Source: Mongoliibacter sp.
GTDB taxonomy: Bacteria; Bacteroidota; Bacteroidia; Cytophagales; Cyclobacteriaceae
DNA: 52,677 nucleotides
Reading direction: 5' to 3'
Assembly (NCBI RefSeq): GCF_007692705.1
Contig: NZ_REBN01000143.1
Span: 1 to 52,677 of the forward strand
Part shown: positions 40,340-47,113 of the stretch, piece after piece
Numbering within the stretch: position 1 is the stretch's first letter
Layout: every line of letters begins with the position of its first letter
Program-made: the position numbers and the translations under genes
Notes under the pieces: model-generated
Database searches by the model: none
What the model was told of the DNA's origin: nothing
The model's input: only the letters and a program-made list of their open reading frames with translations

Positions 40340-40822
40340 TTAACAGTATTTATCTACTAAAAGCATCAGTTTTTCCAAGTACTCCTGATCTACCGAATCA
40401 AAATCACCCAATTGGTCACTGTCCACGTCCAGCACTATCCATACTTTTCCTTTTTTGAAGCCAGGAACTACAATTTCTGATTTGGAAGCAGAGCTACAGG
40501 CAATATGACCAGGAAAAGCCTCCACGTCAGGCACCAACTGGGTTTCAGCTTTTGCCCAAGCAGTACCACAGACACCTTTACCCATTCTAATCCTGGTGCA
40601 AGCCAATGGCCCTTGAAATGGACCAAGCACCAATTCTTCCTCTTTTACCAAATAGAATCCTACCCAAAAAAAACCAAACGCCTCTCTCAAAACAGCCGCT
40701 ACATTCGCAAGATTGGCATAGGTGTCTGTTTCAGAAGAAATCAATGCATCCACTTGAGGTAATATTGATTCGTATTTTACCGCCTTTGTGGCAGCAGTTG
40801 GAATATAAATGGATTCAGCCAT
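40340..40822 (-). CDS. msrC: Free methionine-(R)-sulfoxide reductase (GAF domain)
   Basis: A 160-residue single GAF-domain enzyme that reduces free methionine-R-sulfoxide with thioredoxin. The three conserved cysteines are present: C75 (PLACTRIRMG), C85 (GVCGTAW) and C109 (HIACSSAS), in the positions known for fRMsr, together with FFWVGFYLV and the C-terminal KVWIVLDVDSDQLGDFDSVD. Length matches the family. It starts 4 nt after the ribD stop and is probably cotranscribed with ribD. Confidence 0.92.
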   Translation of the reverse strand: MAESIYIPTAATKAVKYESILPQVDALISSETDTYANLANVAAVLREAFGFFWVGFYLVKEEELVLGPFQGPLACTRIRMGKGVCGTAWAKAETQLVPDVEAFPGHIACSSASKSEIVVPGFKKGKVWIVLDVDSDQLGDFDSVDQEYLEKLMLLVDKYC

Positions 40823-40826
40823 GATG

Positions 40827-41858
40827 CTAGTGATTGATGTTTCTATAAATTTTAAGCTTGTCTCCCATTATGTTTGTCTCCTGATAGGGCAAACCAAGGA
40901 TTGTTGGAGCTTCGATTCCTCTCCCAAAACTGACAGGCCCTGTAAAAACCCTTGCCTCGTCCCATAGGTTCTTTGAAATCAAATTATTTAGGATCCTTGC
41001 CCCTCCTTCTACGAAAACGCTTTGGATTTTTCGTTCATATAGGTCCTCCAAAACATCCTCCATGTCAAAACCTTTCTTGAGAAGAATATGATCAAGATTG
41101 GAGACTGATTGGTTTTCAATTTGATTGTAGCATAGGGTAGACTGGGTTTTGTCGAATAGATGCAAACTCTTATCAAGACTTAGGTTTCTGTCTATCACTA
41201 TACGAATGGGGTTCTTTCCCACCCATTCCCTCACGTTCAACCTTGGATTGTCATATTTCGCAGTCAAAGTGCCGACTAAAATGCCGTCTTCTTCACTTCG
41301 CCACTTATGAACCATCTGCCTACTGTAAGAATTGCTGATCCACTTACTGTCATAATCCTCTTTTGCCACAAAACCGTCTTGCGTTTGAGCCCATTTCAGG
41401 ATGATATAGGGCCTCTTTTCGTTTATAAAAGTAAAAAATCGCCTATTTTGCTCTAAAGCTTCTTTCTCCAAGACACCCTGTTGTACTTCAATTCCTGCCT
41501 CCTTTAGTTTTTTGATTCCATTACCTCCTACAAGAGGGTTGGAATCAACTGCTGCTATCACTACCCTTTTGATCTTTTTTTCAATTAAAAGGTCTGCACA
41601 AGGCGGTGTTTTACCCCAATGGGAACAGGGTTCCAGTGTCACATAAGCCGTGGCTTCTTTGAGTAAATTGGAATCTTTGACAGCATGAATAGCATTCGGT
41701 TCTGCATGTGGACCTCCATACGCCATATGATAACCTTCTCCTATAATTTTATCTTGATGGACAATGACACAACCTACCATTGGGTTTGGGCTGACACTTC
41801 CCATGCCCAATAATGCTAAGTCCAATGCCCTCCCCATATATCTTTCATCTTTTCCCAT
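40827..41858 (-). CDS. ribD: Riboflavin biosynthesis protein RibD
   Basis: A 343-residue bifunctional enzyme: the pyrimidine deaminase domain (1-145) carries the zinc site HAE (H51, E53) and PCSHWGKTPPC (C78, C87), and the reductase domain (about 150-343) carries GFVAKEDYDSKWIS, DGILVGTLTAKYDNPRLNVR and VFVEGGARILNNLI. It converts the 2,5-diamino pyrimidine phosphate to the ribitylamino-uracil phosphate in two steps. Its ATG is 4 nt after the stop of the DUF4382 lipoprotein gene upstream, and msrC follows 4 nt after it. No FMN riboswitch was found near. Confidence 0.94.
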   Translation of the reverse strand: MGKDERYMGRALDLALLGMGSVSPNPMVGCVIVHQDKIIGEGYHMAYGGPHAEPNAIHAVKDSNLLKEATAYVTLEPCSHWGKTPPCADLLIEKKIKRVVIAAVDSNPLVGGNGIKKLKEAGIEVQQGVLEKEALEQNRRFFTFINEKRPYIILKWAQTQDGFVAKEDYDSKWISNSYSRQMVHKWRSEEDGILVGTLTAKYDNPRLNVREWVGKNPIRIVIDRNLSLDKSLHLFDKTQSTLCYNQIENQSVSNLDHILLKKGFDMEDVLEDLYERKIQSVFVEGGARILNNLISKNLWDEARVFTGPVSFGRGIEAPTILGLPYQETNIMGDKLKIYRNINH

Positions 41859-41862
41859 GCGC

Positions 41863-42651
41863 CTATTCTCCTCTCGGTCTCAACGTGATGTTCCCTACTT
41901 GAGTGGTCTGCCTTGGACCTACATTGACATTATTCAGTGTATCTGAAAGAAATGCTTGGCTCAATGGCTGTACAATTATCCTATGATTGCCACTCAAACC
42001 TCTAAATTGAAAATTTCCTGAATTCTGCACAGTTCCAGTTGCAGCTACTGTATCCCTACTTTGGACAGCAAACAAGATTACTTTTTCGGTTTGGGGTCTT
42101 ATTCCTCCTGAAATCTTTCCTGTATTAAGGCTTGAAAAAGCACGTATTTTTGGACTAAGCTCCAAACTACTTCCTTCGCCAGTCCGGATGGATCTGAATA
42201 CCTCAAAGTCAATAAATAAATCAATGGACAATCCTGGATCTACAGTTAAACTCATATCAACAGAGGGTGAATCTTCAATCAAAACCAAATTTGTTCTTTC
42301 CCCTTCCGTAATTGTAAAATTATCATCTCCTAATTTCAAAGTGATGTTATTAATGCTTCCCGAAGGTATCTCTCCTCTGCCTATTAAAAATTGGCTCTCT
42401 CCAACCAATGCACCTACGTTGATGCGTTTAATCACCTGGTCGTTCGGAAAAAATTTAGGATCTGCATTGTCCTGACCTCTCGTACCAACAGACTGCACTT
42501 CCACTCCCAGTACCTCTACCCAAACCTCATCAAAATTTGCCGGTGCCCCGACAATGAAAACATTGACCAAAGTATTGGTTCTTTCTGCGTCACTGGAACA
42601 CCCGGAAAAGAGTAAAAGTATAATAAGTGGAAGCGTAATAAGTTTATTCAC
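41863..42651 (-). CDS. DUF4382-type lipoprotein (first copy)
   Basis: A 262-residue lipoprotein starting at a GTG codon; the signal ends LLFSGC (Cys at residue 18). The domain matches DUF4382: NVFIVGAPANFDEVWVEVLGVEVQ (residues 30-53), INVGALVGESQFLIGRGEIPSGSINNITLKLG and an alternating beta-strand array after it. A second smaller beta-rich carboxypeptidase-regulatory-like domain (about 180-262; GKISGGIRPQTEKVILF) follows. DUF4382 proteins are cell-envelope proteins of unknown role. A related copy sits just upstream, and the two are separated by a terminator. Confidence 0.85.
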   Translation of the reverse strand: MNKLITLPLIILLLFSGCSSDAERTNTLVNVFIVGAPANFDEVWVEVLGVEVQSVGTRGQDNADPKFFPNDQVIKRINVGALVGESQFLIGRGEIPSGSINNITLKLGDDNFTITEGERTNLVLIEDSPSVDMSLTVDPGLSIDLFIDFEVFRSIRTGEGSSLELSPKIRAFSSLNTGKISGGIRPQTEKVILFAVQSRDTVAATGTVQNSGNFQFRGLSGNHRIIVQPLSQAFLSDTLNNVNVGPRQTTQVGNITLRPRGE

Positions 42652-42703
42652 ATGACAAATTTATAAAAGAAAGTGAATATCGAGGGCTCTTATGAAGATG
42701 AAT

Positions 42704-42736
42704 AAAAAAAGCCATTCCGAAAGTTCGAAATGGCTT
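42704..42736 (-). terminator. Intrinsic terminator after the second DUF4382 gene
   Basis: Stem AAGCCATT (42709-42716) with AATGGCTT (42729-42736) and a U-run on the minus strand (42704-42710). Since the plus side also has TTTTT, it may act in both directions. It separates the two DUF4382 genes. Confidence 0.8.
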
Positions 42737-42742
42737 GACTTT

Positions 42743-43558
42743 TTATTCTTCCTCAGCTTCTAGCGTAACGGTGTCCAATGTGATAGATTGTCCCTCGTCG
42801 AGAGTGATTCCTTCAAGAGTCACCGGTAAATATGGTTCTTTAGGCTCGATCAAAATCGAATAGGAACCTGCCGGAATTCCCCTTATTCTGAAAAAACCAT
42901 TTTCGTCCGTAAAAGTGGAGAATGATTCCCCGTTGTGAGAGGCTGTAACTTTTGGTTCTGCCTCAACAGGTAATATTGTCCCCTGTATGGAAGAAGCTGT
43001 CTCAGCAATTACCCTTAACACTGGCTTTAAAATGTAATTCCCAGAATTCCCAGCTTTCACAATCGATCTTCCCGCATCAAAATCAATAATGAGATCATAT
43101 TCTTTTCCAGATTCAAACTCTTTATTTACCTGTAGCTTCAGGCCACTTTGTTGAGCGCTTGGTGTTTTGAGGTCAATTCTCTCTCCGTTTTTTATGATAT
43201 AGTTGTTGTCTCCCAACAATAATCTTATTTGGGAAACTCTTCCTGCAGGAACTTCTACACTTCCTATAAATGCCTCATTATTGCCCACCAATGACAACAA
43301 ATTAACCATTCTGTCATCAGACTCATGATCAATATGTACCCATTCTGAATCTGTGTTTTCATCATTTTCAGCTGGGAGGATTCTTACAGCAAGTACTTCT
43401 ACCCAAACTTCCTCATAGTCAGCAGGCGCATCTACCAGGAATACGTTTACTTTAGCATTGCCTTCTGTGATGGTATTGTAATTTTCCTGTTGGTCACAGG
43501 AACTCATGGCGAAAAATGCCAGCATAGCCAGCATCATAGTAAATAGTTTGTTTTTCAT
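42743..43558 (-). CDS. DUF4382-type lipoprotein (second copy)
   Basis: A 271-residue paralogue of the DUF4382 protein downstream. The start MKNKLFTMMLAMLAFFAMSSC gives a lipoprotein signal with Cys at residue 21; the longer frame from 43624 adds residues overlapping the dGTPase region. The DUF4382 core is clear (NVFLVDAPADYEEVWVEVLAVRI, NLLSLVGNNEAFIGSVEVPAGRVSQIRLLLG, EYDLIIDFDAGRSIVKAG). The C-terminal part resembles a carboxypeptidase regulatory-like domain (SIQGTILPVEAEP, GFFRIRGIPAGSYSILIEP). It is divergent from the dGTPase gene, with 122 nt between starts. Confidence 0.85.
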   Translation of the reverse strand: MKNKLFTMMLAMLAFFAMSSCDQQENYNTITEGNAKVNVFLVDAPADYEEVWVEVLAVRILPAENDENTDSEWVHIDHESDDRMVNLLSLVGNNEAFIGSVEVPAGRVSQIRLLLGDNNYIIKNGERIDLKTPSAQQSGLKLQVNKEFESGKEYDLIIDFDAGRSIVKAGNSGNYILKPVLRVIAETASSIQGTILPVEAEPKVTASHNGESFSTFTDENGFFRIRGIPAGSYSILIEPKEPYLPVTLEGITLDEGQSITLDTVTLEAEEE

Positions 43559-43666
43559 TATGAATAAAATTTTGGTGTTGACAAACCCGTATGTCCAAAA
43601 TTGATACCAATAAAAGGGTCCCACATATTTTTTACCAATTAATGGATGCCAATCGGGTAGCTTTAG

Positions 43667-43674
43667 TATTTTTG
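43667..43674 (+). promoter_or_regulatory. Putative -7 element of the dGTPase gene
   Basis: TATTTTTG matches TAnnTTTG and ends 3 nt before an ATG at 43678 (and 6 nt before 43681), another leaderless-type arrangement. No clear -33 box was seen. Confidence 0.35.
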
Positions 43675-43680
43675 AGCATG

Positions 43681-45030
43681 ATGAACTGGGAACAACTTTT
43701 AGCAGGAGGCAGGTTTGACCTCAATAAAAACAACGCACCTTCCGAACCACAAAGCCGAAGCGAATTTGAAAGAGACTATGACCGGATTATTTTTTCTGCT
43801 CCGTTCCGTAACCTTCAGGATAAAACGCAGGTTTTTCCTTTGCCGGAGCATGATTTTGTACATACCCGGCTTACGCATAGTTTGGAGGTATCCAGTGTTG
43901 GAAGATCATTGGGGAAAACAACAGGAGAATACTTAGTCAAAAAGTACCCGAATCTACCTGGCCACGGTATCTCTTCGTCAGATATTGGAGCGATTGTAGC
44001 TGCGGCAGCTCTTGCTCACGATATTGGAAATCCACCATTCGGCCATGCTGGAGAAGAGGCCATTTCTGATTTTTTCAAGCATCATCCTTATGGATTTGTG
44101 TGGCAACCCTACGTGAGCCAACTGGAGTGGGCCGATTTGTGCAGTTTCGAAGGCAATGCTCAAGGATTCAGAATGCTGGTTTCCAAAGAAAATGGCCTAA
44201 AGCTCACACATGCTACTTTGGCCGCATTCACCAAATATCCTAGACCAGCTCAGATTTTCGAAAAAGATCCAAAAAGAAGAAGCCATAAAAAGTTTGGCTT
44301 TTTTTCAGACCAAATCACCGATTATGAACTCTTGGCTAACAGACTGGGAATTGAAAATTCAAGCCCTGAAAGTTATGTGAGGCATCCTTTGGCATTTTTG
44401 GTCGAGGCTGCGGACGATATTTGCTACAGCATTATTGACTTGGAAGATGGATGTACATTGGGACTGGTTAGCTTTGAAGAAACCTTGGCCTTACTTATTG
44501 AAATTTTGGGAAATAAATTTCAGGAGGAAAAACTTTCAAAATATAAGACTACTTCCCAAAAGCTTGCTGTCTTGAGGGCCATGACTATCGGACAGCTGAT
44601 AGATGAAGCAGTAAATTCATTTTGTGAGCACGAGGAAAAAATGTTGGAAGGGAGCTTTGATCAAGCAATTACAGACATCATTCCTTCTGCCAAAGTCTTG
44701 GAAAAAATTTCAAGTCTGTCTGTTCGAAAAATCTATCGCTCTAAACCTGTTTTGGAAAAAGAAGCTGCAGGATTTCAGGTATTGGAAGGCTTATTAGAGG
44801 TTTTCTCAAAAGCCTTGAACCACAAATTCTTCCAAACGGATCTCTACTCAGGAAAAGACAAGAGCATTTTAAGATTACTTCCAGAGGATTTTCCGATGGA
44901 AAATTGGGATTCCAAACCCAATGCGTATCCTCTATTGAGAGCCTTGATTGATTTCATTTCCGGCATGACTGACAAGTATGCCCTTTCACTTTATAGAAAA
45001 GTAAAAGGGATTGCTTTGCCGGGAGTTTAG
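43681..45030 (+). CDS. dgt: Deoxyguanosine triphosphate triphosphohydrolase-like (dGTPase)
   Basis: A 449-residue HD-domain enzyme cutting dGTP (or dNTPs) to deoxynucleoside and tripolyphosphate. The start M-N-WEQLLAGGRFD is the family beginning; a neighbouring ATG at 43678 is equally possible, and a longer frame from 43591 is unlikely since it adds 30 residues without support. HD motifs: HTRLTHSLEVSSVGRSLG (His and downstream) and AHDIGNPPFGHAGEEA (the H-D pair with the downstream H), with residues FEGNAQGFRML and the DYELLANRLG region later. Length is as for the type 3 family. The only lengthy interruption is an RR-basic segment EKDPKRRSHKKFGFF. Confidence 0.9.
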   Translation: MNWEQLLAGGRFDLNKNNAPSEPQSRSEFERDYDRIIFSAPFRNLQDKTQVFPLPEHDFVHTRLTHSLEVSSVGRSLGKTTGEYLVKKYPNLPGHGISSSDIGAIVAAAALAHDIGNPPFGHAGEEAISDFFKHHPYGFVWQPYVSQLEWADLCSFEGNAQGFRMLVSKENGLKLTHATLAAFTKYPRPAQIFEKDPKRRSHKKFGFFSDQITDYELLANRLGIENSSPESYVRHPLAFLVEAADDICYSIIDLEDGCTLGLVSFEETLALLIEILGNKFQEEKLSKYKTTSQKLAVLRAMTIGQLIDEAVNSFCEHEEKMLEGSFDQAITDIIPSAKVLEKISSLSVRKIYRSKPVLEKEAAGFQVLEGLLEVFSKALNHKFFQTDLYSGKDKSILRLLPEDFPMENWDSKPNAYPLLRALIDFISGMTDKYALSLYRKVKGIALPGV

Positions 45031-45063
45031 TAGCAGATTTCTCACAGTTAATTATTTATTTTC

Positions 45064-45109
45064 GCTATTTTAAATAGCATTAATTTCTAAATTTGCTAAA
45101 TAAAATAGC
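45064..45109. promoter_or_regulatory. Palindromic sites around the promoter of the AAA/DUF4143 gene
   Basis: GCTATTTTAAATAGC (45064-45078) is a perfect palindrome around its central T. A related GCTAAATAAAATAGC is at 45095-45109, ending 3 nt before the ATG at 45113. The -7 element TAAATTTG (45088-45095) lies between and partly in the second site. This layout suggests operator binding that occludes the promoter, possibly autoregulatory. Confidence 0.5.
45088..45095 (+). promoter_or_regulatory. Putative -7 element of the AAA/DUF4143 gene
   Basis: TAAATTTG, a TAnnTTTG match, 17 nt before the ATG at 45113. It is flanked by the two GCTA-type palindromes. Confidence 0.4.
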
Positions 45110-45112
45110 AAA

Positions 45113-46306
45113 ATGGAAGATTTGAATCAAAAATCTAAGCTGATTGTCAGCTCCACCAGCTTGAAAATGATTAGGAGCAAGTATGATGAGATAGATTGGG
45201 ACAGTAGGTTGGTGGGGATTTTGGGAGCAAGAGGCACCGGAAAGTCAACATTAGTCTTACAATATCTTAAGAAAGCTTACGGTTTGAGTGATCGTGCTGC
45301 TTATTGGTCTTTAGATGATATTTATTTTAGTAATCATTCTTTAATTGAAACTATCGAAAGTTTCTATCATTTTGGTGGAAGATTTCTTGTATTGGATGAA
45401 GTGCACAAATATCCCACTTGGGCCAGAGAGTTGAAAAATGCCTATGATTTTTATAAAGAATTAAAAGTGGTATTTACAGGATCTTCCGTGATAGATATGC
45501 TCAAGTTGGATGTTGATTTGAGCAGAAGAGCTGTCTTGTACGATCTAACAGGCTTATCTTTCAGGGAATATTTGAATTTCACAAAAAATATTCAACTGCC
45601 TATTTTTCAACTCAATGAAATTATATCAAACCATGTAGATATAGCGAATTCGATTTTAGAGAAAATCAACCCATTGGCTGAATTTGATGACTATATTAAG
45701 TTTGGCTATTATCCATTTTTTATGGAAGGGACAAAAACTTACCATTTGAGAATTGAGCAAATCATCCGAATGACCATAGAAACAGAGCTTCAGTTCATTG
45801 AAGGTATGGATATCCATAAGACCAAAAGAATCCATCAATTACTGGGTCTGATTGCTCAAAGTGTGCCGTTCAAACCAAATGTTGCGAAATTGAGTGAAAA
45901 AATAGGGATTCATAGAAATACCCTCACAACTTACCTGCATTATTTGGAAAAAGCGAAAATCATCAACAGTCTTTTTGCAGAAGGTAAAAGCACGAGTATT
46001 CTCCAAAAACCTGACAAGGTATATTTGGAAAACACAAATATCAGCTATGCTTTGGCGGGTGCGAATTTAGATATTGGAAACCTTCGGGGGACTTTTTTTT
46101 ATTCTCAAGTAGCTGAAAGACATCAATTAAGTCTTCCAAAAAATGGGGACTTCCTGCTAGATGATAAGTTAACCATAGAAGTAGGGGGTAAAAATAAAAC
46201 AGATTTTCAAATCAAAGGTGAATCGAATTCATTTTTGGCCATCGCCGATTTACCTATCGGATCTTTCAATCGGATTCCGCTTTGGCTGTTTGGGTTTATA
46301 AGGTGA
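45113..46306 (+). CDS. AAA_14/DUF4143 ATPase
   Basis: A 397-residue protein. The N-terminal P-loop ATPase has Walker A GARGTGKST (residues 38-46), Walker B FLVLDEVHKYPTWARELKN (about 91-109) and sensor-like VFTGSS (about 121-126). A winged-helix middle region (FKPNVAKLSEKIGIHRNTLTTYLHYLEKAKII, about 252-283) and a C-terminal restriction-endonuclease-like DUF4143 region (KVYLENTNISYAL, FYSQVAERHQ, LTIEVGGKNKTDFQIKG, about 300-390) follow. This family is very common in Bacteroidota, is usually accessory and variable between strains, and has no proven role; a defence or mobile-element link is often suspected. The nuclease-type residues are not obviously complete. Confidence 0.9.
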   Translation: MEDLNQKSKLIVSSTSLKMIRSKYDEIDWDSRLVGILGARGTGKSTLVLQYLKKAYGLSDRAAYWSLDDIYFSNHSLIETIESFYHFGGRFLVLDEVHKYPTWARELKNAYDFYKELKVVFTGSSVIDMLKLDVDLSRRAVLYDLTGLSFREYLNFTKNIQLPIFQLNEIISNHVDIANSILEKINPLAEFDDYIKFGYYPFFMEGTKTYHLRIEQIIRMTIETELQFIEGMDIHKTKRIHQLLGLIAQSVPFKPNVAKLSEKIGIHRNTLTTYLHYLEKAKIINSLFAEGKSTSILQKPDKVYLENTNISYALAGANLDIGNLRGTFFYSQVAERHQLSLPKNGDFLLDDKLTIEVGGKNKTDFQIKGESNSFLAIADLPIGSFNRIPLWLFGFIR

Positions 46307-46386
46307 TTTACATTATAAAATATTATCATATCCTGCCAGCAGGAATAGGTGTAAAAGTAATTAGACTACGGATATTTCAAATTGAT

Positions 46387-46408
46387 GGGGTTTATTTTAA
46401 TAAACCCC
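46387..46408. terminator. Palindromic hairpin between convergent genes
   Basis: GGGGTTTATT (46387-46396), two T, then AATAAACCCC (46399-46408): a 10-bp stem, with no U-run on either side. It lies between the stops of the AAA/DUF4143 gene and the DUF1569 gene, so it may be a bidirectional terminator. Confidence 0.45.
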
Positions 46409-46411
46409 AAC

Positions 46412-46864
46412 CTACAATCCAAACTGTCTCAAATGATGGTCCACGTGTCTCCAGACAAAAATCCCCCATTCCTTGTGGGTGAGTTTACCGAATCGCGGAT
46501 GAAAACCGGCAAGCTGATGCTCTACCTTGGCATATTTACCAATAATATGAACAAATTTGGATTTTTCTTCTTCAAACAAGCTTACATCCACCTTATCTTT
46601 CATATCAAATCGTCCGGGACCTCTTGCTCCCTTTGGGAATTCCTTCATCCAATGAATAAAATACAATTTTGTCACCCACTTTTTAAATCCCCCATTTTTA
46701 TCAGCCTTAGGAGCCTTCAAAATTCCCTGATGGGCAAGGTTACAATGGGCCAACATTTCCGAAGCGGTCATTTTACCCCATATTGCTTTATCGGCAACAT
46801 TCAATTTCCCTACTCTTGCGATGACTTCGTCAACTGCATTTTGATCAAATATGGATTTGCTCAT
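46412..46864 (-). CDS. DUF1569-family protein (DinB-like)
   Basis: A 150-residue protein of the DinB/YfiT-like superfamily's DUF1569 group. Visible: KAIWGKMTASEMLAHCNLAHQGIL (residues 25-48, with the metal-type His at 40 and 44), PKGARGPGRFD, and the C-terminal HPRFGKLTHKEWGIFVWRHVDHHLRQFG (with histidines at positions expected for a metal site). Function is unknown. It is convergent with the AAA/DUF4143 gene. The ATG at 46864 is used. Confidence 0.85.
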   Translation of the reverse strand: MSKSIFDQNAVDEVIARVGKLNVADKAIWGKMTASEMLAHCNLAHQGILKAPKADKNGGFKKWVTKLYFIHWMKEFPKGARGPGRFDMKDKVDVSLFEEEKSKFVHIIGKYAKVEHQLAGFHPRFGKLTHKEWGIFVWRHVDHHLRQFGL

Positions 46865-46960
46865 AGATCTACGTTTACTTAAACTTAATCAATAAAATGA
46901 GTGCTGATACGCTTTGGTATCAATTTTCTATTTCTCTGCCTCTAATCCTCCAAAATATCT

Positions 46961-46968
46961 TAACTTTG
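46961..46968 (+). promoter_or_regulatory. Putative -7 element of ileS
   Basis: TAACTTTG matches TAnnTTTG, giving a leader of about 142 nt before the GTG start of ileS. The -33 box is not clear. Confidence 0.45.
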
Positions 46969-46970
46969 CG

Positions 46971-47113
46971 CCTGCTTACTTTTTAGGCATTCCCTAAGAA
47001 TCAGCGTAAAGCAGGATTCAGGCTCCATAAAGTAAGTAGAAAATCCAGAAAGATTATAAGAGGCATCCCTGAAAATATGTGGAGGCTCAGGTAAAAAAAC
47101 ACCAAGGAATACC
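46971..47113 (+). promoter_or_regulatory. Structured 5' leader of ileS
   Basis: CCTGCTTAC (46971-46979) pairs with GTAAAGCAGG (one bulged base; about 47005-47014), enclosing an inner hairpin TTTTTAGG-CATTC-CCTAAGAA (eight pairs, one G-U). Repeated AGGCTCC/GGAGGCTC segments lie further on (near 47030 and 47085). There is no T-box motif (AGGGTGGNACCGCG). A short AAGGA lies 5 nt before the GTG. Confidence 0.4.

Noticed and set aside
46382-46882. 166-codon plus-strand frame opposite DUF1569
   Set aside because: Antisense shadow; the DUF1569 motifs on the minus strand are clear.
46971-47113. T-box riboswitch upstream of ileS
   Set aside because: No AGGGTGGNACCGCG-type T-box sequence or specifier loop found; Bacteroidota rarely use T-boxes.
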